From assembly GCF_019880555.1 (NCBI RefSeq), contig NZ_JAINVU010000002.1:679381-743380 (forward strand): DNA of 64,000 nt. The letters are read 5' to 3'. This stretch comes from Hephaestia mangrovi (lineage in GTDB: Bacteria; Pseudomonadota; Alphaproteobacteria; Sphingomonadales; Sphingomonadaceae). The position numbers and the translations under genes are program-made. Under the pieces are notes generated by a model. That model saw only the letters and a list, made by a program, of their open reading frames with translations, ran no database searches and was not told the origin of the DNA. Positions 1-9,114 of the stretch are shown in pieces; position 1 is the first letter of the stretch, and every line of letters begins with the position of its first letter.

Positions 1-62
1 CGATCCAGCCCGCTCATCCGCTGAATCTTGCTGATGAGACAAACAGTTCGGACGAGGATTGA
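1..62 (+). CDS. hfq: 3' end of Hfq (partial)
   Basis: Only the last 19 codons are in the window, read from base 3 to the TGA at 60-62. They encode a tail beginning IQPAHPLNL and ending in acidic residues. This fits the end of the last Sm-fold strand (the usual context is a Lys-His plus Ser-Thr-Ile/Val run) and the variable acidic C-terminus of Hfq, the RNA chaperone. Its position directly before hflX, with the stop overlapping the hflX start, matches the conserved hfq-hflX order. The fragment is too short to prove identity on its own, so context carries most of the weight. Confidence 0.6.
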   Translation, partial: IQPAHPLNLADETNSSDED

Positions 63-1357
63 GCACCGGCTTCGACCGCGACCGCGGTGAATTCACGCGC
101 GGCGCCCGGGCGATCGTCGTCTATCCCGATCATGGCGATTCGAGCCGCGACGCCGAGGCGCGGCTGGAGGAAACGGCCGGGCTGGCGGCAGCGATCGGCG
201 TGGTCGTCGCCGACAAGGTAGCACTGCGGGTGCGCAATCCCAAGCCGGCAACGCTGATCGGGTCGGGCCAGGTCGAAGCGCTCGCGGCAACTGTGCGGAT
301 GGAAGAAGCGGGGCTCGTCGTGTTCGACGCGAGCCTCACACCAGTGCAGCAACGCAACCTCGAAACCGCGCTCGAGGCCAAGGTGATCGACCGCACGGGG
401 CTGATCCTCGAGATTTTCGGCGAGCGCGCGGCGACTGCCGAGGGCCGGTTGCAGGTAGAGCTGGCGCACCTCGATTACCAAGCGGGGCGGCTGGTGCGCA
501 GTTGGACCCATCTCGAGCGCCAGCGCGGCGGCTTCGGCTTCCTGGGCGGCCCCGGCGAAACCCAGATCGAGGCCGACCGCCGGTTGATCCGCGACCGCAT
601 GGCGCGGTTGCGTCGTGAGCTCGATCAGGTCAAGCGCACACGGAGCCTGCACCGCGAGCGGCGCCAGCGCGCGCCCTGGCCGGTGATCGCGCTGGTCGGC
701 TATACCAATGCCGGAAAATCGACGCTGTTCAACCGTTTGACCGGTGCCGACGTCATGGCAGAAAACCTGCTGTTCGCAACGCTCGACCCGACATTGCGGC
801 AGATATCGCTGCCCGGCATAGACAAGGCGATCCTGTCCGACACGGTGGGGTTCGTATCGGAATTGCCGACGCAACTGGTCGCGGCGTTCAAGGCGACGCT
901 GGAAGAAGTGGTCTCGGCCGACCTCTTGATCCACGTCCGCGATATCGCACACCCCGACAGCGAAGCCCAACGCGCCGACGTCGAGGCGGTGCTGACCGAG
1001 ATCGGCGTCGAGGAAGCAACGCCGCGGATCGAGGCGTGGAACAAGCTCGACGCGCTCGATGACCAAGCGCGCGCGGAGGTGATTGAAGAGGCAGGGCGAC
1101 GCAGTGACGTCGTCGCGGTATCGGCGCTGACCGGGGAGGGGATCGATCGGCTGGTGAGCACGGTCGCCGACAAGCTCACCGCCGGCCATCGCCGCTATCG
1201 CGTTACGCTCGACCCCGCCGACGGCGCCGGCGCCGCCTGGCTGCATCAGCATGGCGAGGTGCTCGACCAATCGGTCGAGGGCGATCGGGCGGTTTACGAG
1301 GTCCGGATGGCGCCGAGCGACCACGAACGGTTCATCACGCGATTCTCTCGGGCATAG
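59..1357 (+). CDS. hflX: Ribosome-associated GTPase HflX
   Basis: HflX is a GTPase that binds the 50S subunit and splits or rescues stalled ribosomes, in the cytoplasm. The 432-residue protein has the N-terminal HflX domain with the family glycine loop (GGFGFLGGPGETQIE, about 157-171), then a G domain: G1 GYTNAGKST near 214, switch FATLDPT, G3 DTVGF and G4 NKLD. The only start that fits is TTG at 59, overlapping the upstream Hfq stop (TTGA), which implies translational coupling. Length is normal for the family. It is convergent with mazG, only 27 bp away. Confidence 0.95.
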   Translation: MSTGFDRDRGEFTRGARAIVVYPDHGDSSRDAEARLEETAGLAAAIGVVVADKVALRVRNPKPATLIGSGQVEALAATVRMEEAGLVVFDASLTPVQQRNLETALEAKVIDRTGLILEIFGERAATAEGRLQVELAHLDYQAGRLVRSWTHLERQRGGFGFLGGPGETQIEADRRLIRDRMARLRRELDQVKRTRSLHRERRQRAPWPVIALVGYTNAGKSTLFNRLTGADVMAENLLFATLDPTLRQISLPGIDKAILSDTVGFVSELPTQLVAAFKATLEEVVSADLLIHVRDIAHPDSEAQRADVEAVLTEIGVEEATPRIEAWNKLDALDDQARAEVIEEAGRRSDVVAVSALTGEGIDRLVSTVADKLTAGHRRYRVTLDPADGAGAAWLHQHGEVLDQSVEGDRAVYEVRMAPSDHERFITRFSRA

Positions 1358-1384
1358 GCTTTTTTGCCTTCATCCCGGACTGGT

Positions 1385-2176
1385 TTAGCAGCCCTTTTTC
1401 GCTTCAACCCACAACGCTTCCTTGGCATCGAGATCGAGCCCGGCGAAGGCATCGCCGGCTGATTGCTCCATGGCGCGGAAGCGGCGTTCGAATTTGGCGG
1501 TGGCGGCGCGGAGCGCGGTTTCGGGATCGATACCGAGCTTGCGCGACCAATTGACCATCGCGAACAGCAGGTCGCCGATCTCTTCCTCGCGATCGGCATC
1601 GGTGTCGGCGGTTTCGACTTCGGCGAGTTCCTCGTCGATCTTGGCGCGAGCGCCCGACGGATCGGGCCAGTCGAAGCCGGTGCGCGCGGCGCGTTTCTGC
1701 ACCTTTTCGGCGCGCAAAAGCGCCGGCAGGCCGAGTGCGACGCCGTCCAGCGCGCTTGACGGCACATCGGGCTTGCCTTTGGCGGCGCGTTCCTCGGCCT
1801 TGATAACCTCCCACAGATGATGGCCGCCTTCGGCCCGGTCACCGAAGATATGCGGGTGGCGGCGCTCCATCTTGTCCGAGATCGCGGTGGCGACGTCGTC
1901 GAAGCCGAACAGCCCGGCTTCCTCGGCCATGCGCGCGTGGAACACGACCTGGAGCAGCAGATCGCCGAGTTCATCCTTGAGCTCTGCCATATCGCCGCGC
2001 GCGATCGCATCGGCGACTTCATAGGCTTCCTCGATCGTGTACGGCGCGATCGTTTCGAAGGTCTGGACGGTGTCCCATTCGCAGCCGTGATCGGGATCGC
2101 GCAGCCGCGCCATGACCGCGAGCAGGCGATCGATCGGGGAAGGTGGCGAAGTTGGCGCGGAAACCATGTCGATCAA
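1385..2176 (-). CDS. mazG: Nucleoside triphosphate pyrophosphohydrolase MazG
   Basis: MazG hydrolyses (d)NTPs to NMP and pyrophosphate, cleaning the nucleotide pool and influencing (p)ppGpp levels. Two MazG repeats are visible: the first carries the metal-binding pattern EEAYEV then DELGDLLLQVVFH, the second EEIGDLLFAMVNWSRK, as in the full-length duplicated form. At 263 residues the length is normal. The longest frame begins at TTG 2176; an ATG at 2167 (MVSAPTS) is an equally plausible start. It stands alone between hflX and the aspartic-protease gene. Confidence 0.93.
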   Translation of the reverse strand: MIDMVSAPTSPPSPIDRLLAVMARLRDPDHGCEWDTVQTFETIAPYTIEEAYEVADAIARGDMAELKDELGDLLLQVVFHARMAEEAGLFGFDDVATAISDKMERRHPHIFGDRAEGGHHLWEVIKAEERAAKGKPDVPSSALDGVALGLPALLRAEKVQKRAARTGFDWPDPSGARAKIDEELAEVETADTDADREEEIGDLLFAMVNWSRKLGIDPETALRAATAKFERRFRAMEQSAGDAFAGLDLDAKEALWVEAKKGC

Positions 2177-2202
2177 AGTCCGATAATATACATTATGTAA
2201 AA

Positions 2203-2814
2203 TTATGATGCGGGTTCGCCGGGGTCGAGGATCAGCGTGTCCCCCTCCACGCGCCAGCCTTTCAGCCGCGACAGGAAGTTCATGCCCAATATGTCGGTGT
2301 CGCCGAACGATGGCGAGACCACCGCCGAGAGATCGTGCGTCTCGATGCCGCCGATCCTGAGGTCGTCGATTGACGAGCGCGTTACCGCGACATCGCCATT
2401 GGCGGTCGACAGCATTGTGCCGAACGGGCTCTCGCCAAGGTCGAGCTTGGCCGCTTTGGCAGTATCGACGGAAATCGCGGTGATCGTCGCGCCGCTGTCG
2501 ACCAGCATGCGGCGGCGCACGCCGTTGATCTCGGCGGTCGCCCAGAAATGGCCGTCATCGGATTTGGCAATGCGAACGACGCTGCCATCGACGCGCTGGC
2601 CGCCATCGGCGAGCGCGCCGGTCAGCGCCGACCATCCGGCAGCGATGCGATGCCGCCCGGCGACGATCAGCATCGCCACCGCGAAGATCGCCAGCCACGC
2701 CAGCGCCATCTTCGCCGCCTGGCCGATCGGTATCCGCCGCGCCGCCAGCGACGAGCCGACGAGCACGATCAGCAACACCATGTAGAGGACGTTGGCGGTG
2801 GTATTCGATGTCAC
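2203..2814 (-). CDS. Membrane-anchored retropepsin-like aspartic protease
   Basis: 203 residues. Two hydrophobic segments (about 8-24 and 37-53) are followed by a soluble domain that contains the retropepsin catalytic signature VDSGATITAIS, with the catalytic Asp near 106, and a downstream ILGMNFLSRL turn typical of TIGR02281-type clan AA proteases. The domain presumably faces the periplasm; the substrate is unknown. The start overlaps the stop of the metallo-hydrolase gene by 4 bp, so it is the last cistron of the metG-tatD-hydrolase run. Family assignment is firm; function is not. Confidence 0.85.
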   Translation of the reverse strand: MTSNTTANVLYMVLLIVLVGSSLAARRIPIGQAAKMALAWLAIFAVAMLIVAGRHRIAAGWSALTGALADGGQRVDGSVVRIAKSDDGHFWATAEINGVRRRMLVDSGATITAISVDTAKAAKLDLGESPFGTMLSTANGDVAVTRSSIDDLRIGGIETHDLSAVVSPSFGDTDILGMNFLSRLKGWRVEGDTLILDPGEPAS

Positions 2815-3575
2815 AGCACGAACTCCTGGCCGTCATAGCCGGGCTCGACATGCGGCGGCAATTCAGCACGAAGCGTCTCGTAATCCATCGACTGATCCAT
2901 GTGGATCAGCGCGGTATGACCGATATCGAGCTCGCCCGCCCAGCCGAGCACATCATCGAGCGTGGCGTGCGTGGGATGCGGCCGGCGGCGCAGCGCGTCG
3001 GCGATCCAGAGATCACAGCCCCGATAAAGCACCGTCATGGCCGGCGTCATCGTAGCGAAATCAGTTGCATAGCAAACGGACTTGCCAGCCGATTCGAAGC
3101 GCAGCCCGGCGCTGGTGATCGAGCCGTGCGGCTGATCGACGACGCGAATGCCGAGGTCGCCGATCGTCAGGTCATCGGGCAGCGTTTCGCCCGCGACGGT
3201 CGGCGGATAGCCGTCGCGGCCCCGGAACACGTAGCCAAACCGCTGTTCGAGCGACGCCAGCGTTGCCGGCCGCGCCATCCCGCGCACCGGGCCGCCCTTG
3301 ATGTGGAAGATCTGGCGCAGATCGTCGATGCCGTGGCAGTGATCGGCATGGTCATGCGTCCAGACCACCGCGTCGATATCCGAGACGTTCGCGGCGAGCA
3401 ATTGCTCGCGCATGTCGGGCGTGGTGTCGACGAGGACGCGCGCCGCCTCGGTCTCGACCAACAGCGAGACGCGGGTGCGGCGGTTGCGCGGGTTTGCCGG
3501 ATCGCAGGCACCCCAATCGTTCCCGATCCGCGGCACCCCCGACGAGGTGCCCGAGCCGAGGATGCGGACCTTCAC
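2811..3575 (-). CDS. MBL-fold metallo-hydrolase, PhnP-like
   Basis: 254 residues of metallo-beta-lactamase fold. The N-terminus MKVRILGSGTSSGVPRIG is typical of the PhnP/RNase Z-like branch, and the metal motif THDHADHCHG begins near 73. Relatives act as phosphodiesterases on cyclic phosphates (PhnP on phosphoribosyl cyclic phosphate), but no phosphonate genes are nearby, so the substrate stays open. It overlaps the TatD gene by 4 bp upstream and the protease gene by 4 bp downstream. The order metG-tatD-MBL hydrolase recurs in alphaproteobacteria, pointing to a housekeeping role. Confidence 0.85.
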   Translation of the reverse strand: MKVRILGSGTSSGVPRIGNDWGACDPANPRNRRTRVSLLVETEAARVLVDTTPDMREQLLAANVSDIDAVVWTHDHADHCHGIDDLRQIFHIKGGPVRGMARPATLASLEQRFGYVFRGRDGYPPTVAGETLPDDLTIGDLGIRVVDQPHGSITSAGLRFESAGKSVCYATDFATMTPAMTVLYRGCDLWIADALRRRPHPTHATLDDVLGWAGELDIGHTALIHMDQSMDYETLRAELPPHVEPGYDGQEFVL

Positions 3576-4351
3576 GCGGCGCGCGTCTTTGCGAAGAGCG
3601 TGTGGAAGTTACGCGCCGTAACATCCTGTAATTCATCGATATCATCGCCGCGCAGATCGGCGAGGAAGGCGGCGGTATCGGCCACGAAACTCGGTTCGCC
3701 GGTCTTACCGCGATGCGGCACCGGCGCGAGGAACGGCGCGTCGGTTTCGATCAACAGGCGCTCGATCGGCAATTTGGCGGCGGTGGCTTGCAAGTCGCGC
3801 GCGTTCTTGAACGTCACGATACCCGAGATCGAAATATAGAGGCCGAGATCGAGCGCGATGTCGGCGAAGGCCTGGCTCGCGGTGAAGCAGTGGATGACGC
3901 CGGGATAGGCCCCCTTCCCCATTTCCTCGCGTAGGATTTGCGCGGTGTCGTCCTCGGCATCGCGAGTGTGGACGACGATCGGCAGCCCGGTCTCGCGGGC
4001 GGCGGCGATATGGGCACGGAAGCTCGCTTGCTGGCGGGCGCGGTCGCTATGGTCGTAATAATAATCGAGGCCGCTTTCGCCGATGCCGACGACGCGCGGA
4101 TGCTGCGCGCGCTCGACCAGCTTGGCGGTATCGACGTCCGGGTGCTGGTCGGCCTCGTGGGGGTGGATGCCGACGGTGGCCCAGACATCGGGTTCGCGCT
4201 CGGCAGTGGCGACGACGGCATCCCATTCGCTTTCGCGAGTCGAGATGTTGAGCATCGCCGTCACGCCGCGGGTGCGGGCGCGTTCAAGAACCGCTTGCTG
4301 TTCCTCGATCAAGCCTTTGTAATTCAGGTGACAATGGCTGTCGGCAAGCAT
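3572..4351 (-). CDS. TatD-family metal-dependent DNase
   Basis: TatD-like amidohydrolase-fold nuclease of 259 residues, the usual length. The N-terminal metal motif DSHCHLNY, the central Glu in GIGESGLDYYY, His residues in VVHTRDA and IHCFTA, and the C-terminal LIETDAPFLAP aspartate are all present, so the metal centre looks intact. Relatives are 3'-5' exonucleases or D-aminoacyl-tRNA deacylase-like enzymes in the cytoplasm. Its ATG shares one base with the metG stop (TGATG), indicating co-translation. Confidence 0.92.
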   Translation of the reverse strand: MLADSHCHLNYKGLIEEQQAVLERARTRGVTAMLNISTRESEWDAVVATAEREPDVWATVGIHPHEADQHPDVDTAKLVERAQHPRVVGIGESGLDYYYDHSDRARQQASFRAHIAAARETGLPIVVHTRDAEDDTAQILREEMGKGAYPGVIHCFTASQAFADIALDLGLYISISGIVTFKNARDLQATAAKLPIERLLIETDAPFLAPVPHRGKTGEPSFVADTAAFLADLRGDDIDELQDVTARNFHTLFAKTRAA

Positions 4352-5910
4352 CAGGCTGGCTCCTCCTCCGGCAGTTCGAGGCGCGGAAAGAGCGGGGTCG
4401 GCTGAGCCAGCTTGAACTCGCTTTCGGCGAGCGGCGAATACCAGTGGCTGACGATGCCGTCGAATGTGCGCAGCTCGGGCGCGATGCCCATCGTATCGAG
4501 CAAGGTGTCGGCGCTGGTCGGGATCACCGGGCGGATCGCGACGGCGAGCATCGCGATCGCGATGTAGAGCGTGGCGAGTACCGTCTCCATCCGCTCAGGA
4601 TCGGTTTTCTTGAGCTTCCACGGCGCCTGCTCGTCGATATAGGCATTGCACGCGAACACGGCCTGCACCCAGGCTTCGGTCGCCTGGCTGAGCGCGAGAT
4701 CGCGATAGGCGTGCGGGATGGTTTCGGTGACCGCCTTGCCGACAACATCGAACAGCGCGTTGTCGGCGTCATTATGGCCGTGAATCTCGGGCAGGCCGCC
4801 GCCGAGGTTCTTGAAGATCTGCGTTAGCGTGCGCTGAGCAAGGTTGCCGAAGCTGTTGGCGAGATCGGCATTCGCCCTTGTTACAATAGCTTCGGCCGAG
4901 AAGCTGCCGTCGTTTCCGAAACTGATGTCGCGTAGCAGGAAATAGCGCAGCGCGTCGACGCCGAAGCGGTCGGCGAGCTCGACGGGGTCGACGATGTTGC
5001 CGGTCGATTTCGACATTTTCTCGCCGCGGTTGAGCACGAATCCGTGGCCGAAAGTTTGCAGCGGCAGTTCGATGTTGGCGGACATCAGGAAGGCCGGCCA
5101 GTAGACCGTGTGGAAGCGGACGATATCCTTCCCGATTAAATGGAGATTTGCCGGCCAGTAGCGCGCGAAGTCGCCGCCAACATCGGGGTAGCCGAGGCCG
5201 CTGATGTAATTGGTCAGCGCATCGACCCAGACGTACATGACATGGCCGGGGCTGCCGGGCACGGGGACGCCCCAATCGAAACTGGTCCGCGAGACCGAGA
5301 GGTCCGACAGCCCGCCCTCGACGAAGCGGAGGATTTCGTTGCGGCGGCTCTCGGGCTGGATGAACTCGGGATGCGCGGCGTAATGGTCGAGCAGTTTCTG
5401 CTGGTATTTGGAGAGGCGGAAGAACCAGGTTTCCTCGGCGGTCCATTCGACCGGCGTGCCGTTGGGCGAGAGCTTGCCCCCCTCCCCGTCGACCAGTTCC
5501 TTCTCGTCGTAAAACGCCTCGTCGCGGACCGAATACCAGCCCTCGTAGCGATCGAGATAGAGGTCGCCGGCGGCCTCCATCGCCTTCCACAGCGCCTGGC
5601 TGGCGGCGTGGTGATCGGGCTCGACGGTGCGGATGAAGCGATCGTAGGAGATGTTGAGCTTCGCCGCCATCGCCTGGAAATGGCCGGACATTTCATCGGC
5701 CAGCGCGCGCACCTCAACGCCGCGGGCGCGCGCGGTCTGGACCATTTTCAGGCCGTGCTCGTCGGTGCCGGTCTGGAAGCGCACGTCGCGCCCCGCCTGG
5801 CGGTGAAAGCGCGCAATCGCGTCGGCGGCGATCGCCTCATAGGCATGGCCGATATGCGGGCGGCCATTGGGATAATTGATCGCGGTGGTGATGTAGAAGG
5901 GCTCGGCCAT
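4351..5910 (-). CDS. metG: Methionyl-tRNA synthetase
   Basis: Class I aminoacyl-tRNA synthetase that charges tRNA-Met. The HIGH motif (HIGH, 19-22) and KMSKS (298-302) are both exact, with the WVDALTNYISGLGYP region between them and an alpha-helical anticodon-binding domain behind. At 519 residues it is the short form: there is no zinc-knuckle cysteine set and no C-terminal dimerisation domain, as is usual in alphaproteobacteria. The start ATG at 5910 follows a non-coding gap; it heads the tatD/hydrolase/protease run. Confidence 0.97.
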   Translation of the reverse strand: MAEPFYITTAINYPNGRPHIGHAYEAIAADAIARFHRQAGRDVRFQTGTDEHGLKMVQTARARGVEVRALADEMSGHFQAMAAKLNISYDRFIRTVEPDHHAASQALWKAMEAAGDLYLDRYEGWYSVRDEAFYDEKELVDGEGGKLSPNGTPVEWTAEETWFFRLSKYQQKLLDHYAAHPEFIQPESRRNEILRFVEGGLSDLSVSRTSFDWGVPVPGSPGHVMYVWVDALTNYISGLGYPDVGGDFARYWPANLHLIGKDIVRFHTVYWPAFLMSANIELPLQTFGHGFVLNRGEKMSKSTGNIVDPVELADRFGVDALRYFLLRDISFGNDGSFSAEAIVTRANADLANSFGNLAQRTLTQIFKNLGGGLPEIHGHNDADNALFDVVGKAVTETIPHAYRDLALSQATEAWVQAVFACNAYIDEQAPWKLKKTDPERMETVLATLYIAIAMLAVAIRPVIPTSADTLLDTMGIAPELRTFDGIVSHWYSPLAESEFKLAQPTPLFPRLELPEEEPA

Positions 5911-5963
5911 GCGCGCCGCTTAGCCGATTGGCGGGCGGGGGCAAAGGGGATCGCGAACGAGGC

Positions 5964-6284
5964 TCAGTTTGACGGTGGCGTCATTGTCCAAGTCGTCGTG
6001 AAATCCGGGTCATTTACGACATCGCCAGTACCCTTCAGATGATACGATCCCGGTTTGGCGGGGAAAAAGGCTCGCAGATCCGGTGGTAAGCGGAACTGTT
6101 CTCCAGTTCTGCTGCCTTCCAACCGTAACGTGATGCCGTCGCTCTGATCGACGTTAACGACAGTTCCAAAGAACTGATCCAGCCGATCTCCGCCAGGTTC
6201 CTTGTACGTAATGCCGACGAGGACGACCGAGCCGTCCAATCGATTAGCTGCCTGCTGATCCCATCTCGGCGTGTCTTCGCTCAT
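5964..6284 (-). CDS. Conserved small hypothetical protein
   Basis: 106 residues starting MSEDTPRW, preceded by a good ribosome site (GGAAGG, 3-4 bases before the ATG). The frame stays open further upstream into holB, but that part has the composition of an out-of-frame shadow, so I use 6284. No membrane segment or signal peptide. A mixed beta-rich sequence ends in a proline-rich tail. I do not recognise the family. It lies between holB and metG on the same strand and could be co-transcribed with either. Confidence 0.65.
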   Translation of the reverse strand: MSEDTPRWDQQAANRLDGSVVLVGITYKEPGGDRLDQFFGTVVNVDQSDGITLRLEGSRTGEQFRLPPDLRAFFPAKPGSYHLKGTGDVVNDPDFTTTWTMTPPSN

Positions 6285-6309
6285 TCCTTCCCCCCTATAC
6301 ATCGCACCG

Positions 6310-7284
6310 CTAAGCCAGTCGCGCCACCAACCCCGCCATCTCATACACGCTTGCGCGCTGGTCGAGCGACAGGCCGCGGGCGCTGGCGGCGAGCGCGCGG
6401 GCCGCTTCGTGGGCGTCGAGGGCGGTGCGCAGGGCCTCCCCTGCCCGCGTCGTCGCGGCTTCGGCGATGAAGGCGGGGGCGCGGTCGAGAAAGGCTTCGT
6501 AGCGTTGTTGCTGGGCCTTGAGGGCCAGGCTCTTCGCCAGCGCGGAGCGTTCGGCGTTGGTCGGATCGCCGGTGGTGGCGATCGTTTGCAGCGCCTTGTC
6601 CATGCCGGCGATGTCGAGGCCGGCGAAATCGAGCGCGCGGCCGAGCGAGCCCTTGGCGCCGGTGACGATCGCGGCGATTTCCTCGTGCGGGGCATCGGGC
6701 ATGCGGCGGGCGAGTTCGTCGGCGAGGAGGTGGGGCGGGAGCGGCTCGAAACGCAGGATGCGGCAGCGCGAGCGGATCGTCGGCAGCAGGCGGCCGGGGG
6801 CGTGGCTGACGAGCAGGAAGATGGTGCCGGCGGGCGGCTCCTCGAGGTTCTTCAAGAGCGCGTTGGCGGCGGCGCGTTCGAGGTCGTCGATCGCGTCGAT
6901 GATGACGACGCGGCGCGGCGACAGCGAGGGGGTGGTCGCGAACAAAGGCTGCAGCGCGCGGACCTGCGCGATCGGGATCGAGCGGGCGAGGTCCTGGTCG
7001 GGCTTGTCGGGGTCTTTCGGCAGGCGGGCGAGGACGCGGTAATCGGGGTGCGAGCCAGCCTCGATCAGCGAGCGGGTGCGGGTGCCTTCGGGGACGACGA
7101 GATCGGGCGATGACGGGAGTTCGCCTGCCGCTTCCGCAAGCATTCGCATCGCCGCCATCCGCGCGAAACTGCCCTTCCCCACGCCTTGCGGGCCGGCGAA
7201 GAGCCAGGCGTGATGGAGCGAGCCGCCGTGCATCGCGGCGAGAAATGCTTGTTGCGCCCGCTGGTTGCCGATCGGTGACGTCAT
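6310..7284 (-). CDS. holB: DNA polymerase III delta' subunit
   Basis: 324 residues of AAA+ clamp-loader subunit. The N-terminus has NQRAQQAFLAA and the P-loop region GPQGVGKG (about 31-38), followed by the sensor-like VVIIDAIDDLERAAANALLKNLEEPP, the conserved SRC/DnaX-type Walker B and arginine region of delta'. It loads the beta clamp at the replication fork. The start overlaps the tmk stop by 4 bp, the common tmk-holB coupling. No zinc-finger cysteines, as expected for delta'. Confidence 0.93.
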   Translation of the reverse strand: MTSPIGNQRAQQAFLAAMHGGSLHHAWLFAGPQGVGKGSFARMAAMRMLAEAAGELPSSPDLVVPEGTRTRSLIEAGSHPDYRVLARLPKDPDKPDQDLARSIPIAQVRALQPLFATTPSLSPRRVVIIDAIDDLERAAANALLKNLEEPPAGTIFLLVSHAPGRLLPTIRSRCRILRFEPLPPHLLADELARRMPDAPHEEIAAIVTGAKGSLGRALDFAGLDIAGMDKALQTIATTGDPTNAERSALAKSLALKAQQQRYEAFLDRAPAFIAEAATTRAGEALRTALDAHEAARALAASARGLSLDQRASVYEMAGLVARLA

Positions 7285-7910
7285 GGCAGCAGATCGGCGA
7301 GGCTCGCCAACAGGCGCTCGGTCACCACTTGCGGAGCGCCGGTGGCATCGATCAGGCGGATGCGGCCGGGCTCGTCGGCGGCGAAGCGACGGAAGGCTTG
7401 CGCGACGTCCTGGTGAAAGCCCTCTCCGCGCGCGGCGAAGCGGTCGGCGGCGGCGCCGTCGCGGCCGGCGGCACGCTCGGCGCCCTCCGCCACCCCCATT
7501 TCGAGCACGAAGGTGCGATCAGGCAGCAGCCCGCGCGAGCCGAAGCCGTGCAGGGCAAGGATCGCGGCGTCGTCTATCCCGCCGGCGAGCCCCTGATAGG
7601 CGCGGCTCGAATCGATGAAGCGGTCGCAGATCACCCATGTCCCCGCGCCGATCGCGGGATTGATGCGCTTTTCGACATGGTCGGCGCGCGCCGCGGCGAA
7701 CAGCAGCGCCTCGGCATGCGGGCTCCAGCGCGTCACCTCGCCCTGCATCAGCAGCGCGCGGATCGCCTCGGCCCCCTCGCTGCCGCCGGGCTCGCGGGTG
7801 ACGAGCGTCTCGATCCCGCGTTCGCCGAGCGCGGCGGCGAGACGTGTCGCCTGGGTCGACTTGCCCGCCCCTTCCCCGCCTTCGAGCGAGATGAAGCGGC
7901 CCGGCGTCAC
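7281..7910 (-). CDS. tmk: Thymidylate kinase
   Basis: dTMP kinase making dTDP for DNA synthesis. 209 residues, normal length, with P-loop EGGEGAGKST (about 8-17), the DR-containing CDRFIDSSRAYQG motif and the LID region with arginines. Start ATG at 7910 lies 10 bp downstream of the carboxypeptidase stop, so it is probably in the same transcript. It overlaps holB by 4 bp. Confidence 0.96.
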   Translation of the reverse strand: MTPGRFISLEGGEGAGKSTQATRLAAALGERGIETLVTREPGGSEGAEAIRALLMQGEVTRWSPHAEALLFAAARADHVEKRINPAIGAGTWVICDRFIDSSRAYQGLAGGIDDAAILALHGFGSRGLLPDRTFVLEMGVAEGAERAAGRDGAAADRFAARGEGFHQDVAQAFRRFAADEPGRIRLIDATGAPQVVTERLLASLADLLP

Positions 7911-7920
7911 AGCCCCGAAC

Positions 7921-9075
7921 TCACAGCAGCGTCAGCAGGCCATTCCACGCGCGGCGGAAGAAGCCGGCCTTGCCGACGTCCTTGGCGGCGACCAGCGGCA
8001 TGGTCTGTGCGCCGCTGTCGGGCGTGGTGACGACGATATCGGCAATGTGCTGGCCGGCCTTGATCGGCGCCTGGATCGGGCCCTGATAAACCACCTTGAT
8101 CTGCATGTCCGGGTTCGAGCCCGCCGGGATCGACACCGCGATATCCTGCGGCGCGACGAGGCCGACCGTGGTCGAATCGCCGCCCTGCACGTCGGCCTGC
8201 TCGACCACCTTGCCCTTGGGCGCGAGCGTCTTGTCCTGCCAGGCGTGGAACCCCCAGTTCATGAACGCGACTGATTGCTGGATGCGCTGGTTGAAGCTGG
8301 TCATCCCGCCCATCATCATCACGATGCGGCGACCGTTCTGTTCGGCCGAGCCGGTGACGCTGTAGCCGGCTTCCTCGGTATGGCCGGTCTTGAGCCCGTC
8401 GGCGCCCGGCACGCGGCCGAGCAGCGGATCGCGGTTCGCCTGGGTGATGGCGTTGCCGCCCATCGTCTGGCCCCAGGTGAAATCGGGCTTGGCATAGAAT
8501 TGCTTGTAGAGATCCGGGAAGTCGCGGATCGTCGCCTCGGCGAGCTTGACCATGTCGCGCGCGGTGACGTGGGTCACGCCATTGTCCGGCCAGCCATTGG
8601 CGGTGCCGAAATAGCTGCCGGTGAGGCCGAGCTTCTTGGCATTCTCGTTCATCCGCTGGACGAACGCCGCTTCGGTGCCCGAAACGCCGTCGGCAAGCGC
8701 GATACAGGCGTCGTTGCCTGACAGGGTGATGATGCCGAGCAACAGGTTGGCGACGCTGACCTCCTCGCCCGAGGAAAGGAACATGGTCGAGCCCTGGCTG
8801 TGCCACTGCTTCCAGGCATCGGGCTGGAACGTCACCTTCTGATCGAGCTTGACGTCGCCGCGCTTGATCATGTCGAACACGGTATAGACCGTCATCATCT
8901 TGGCGAGCGAGGCCGGCGGGATCTGCTGATCCGGGTTCTTGGCATAAAGCACCGCGCCGGTGTTCATATCCTGCATGAAGGCGACCGTCGCCGGCGTATC
9001 GAACGGCGGCGCCTCGGCCAGCGTGGGCGTGGCGATCAGCGCGGCGAACAGGGGGGCGGCAATAACGATCTTCAT
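7921..9075 (-). CDS. D-alanyl-D-alanine carboxypeptidase (PBP5/6 type)
   Basis: 384-residue periplasmic serine peptidase that trims the terminal D-Ala of peptidoglycan stem peptides. A signal peptide ends near residue 20 (ATPTLA-EA). All three penicillin-binding motifs are present: SLAK (Ser56-Lys59), SGN in LSGNDACIA (about 118) and KTG in GLKTGHTEEAG (about 233). A C-terminal beta-domain and a short amphipathic end (RRAWNGLLTLL) suggest the usual membrane-anchoring helix. It is clustered with an RlpA-like SPOR protein and an MltB-type transglycosylase, a cell-wall remodelling block. Confidence 0.94.
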   Translation of the reverse strand: MKIVIAAPLFAALIATPTLAEAPPFDTPATVAFMQDMNTGAVLYAKNPDQQIPPASLAKMMTVYTVFDMIKRGDVKLDQKVTFQPDAWKQWHSQGSTMFLSSGEEVSVANLLLGIITLSGNDACIALADGVSGTEAAFVQRMNENAKKLGLTGSYFGTANGWPDNGVTHVTARDMVKLAEATIRDFPDLYKQFYAKPDFTWGQTMGGNAITQANRDPLLGRVPGADGLKTGHTEEAGYSVTGSAEQNGRRIVMMMGGMTSFNQRIQQSVAFMNWGFHAWQDKTLAPKGKVVEQADVQGGDSTTVGLVAPQDIAVSIPAGSNPDMQIKVVYQGPIQAPIKAGQHIADIVVTTPDSGAQTMPLVAAKDVGKAGFFRRAWNGLLTLL

Positions 9076-9114
9076 GGGATTACGACTCGGCTCCGTACGC
9101 TGGAGGGTGAACGA

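Noticed and set aside
14..1324. A 436-codon minus-strand frame over hflX
   Set aside because: Shadow of hflX; no motif, no ribosome site.
1358..1384. Terminator between hflX and mazG
   Set aside because: There is a T-run but no convincing stem.
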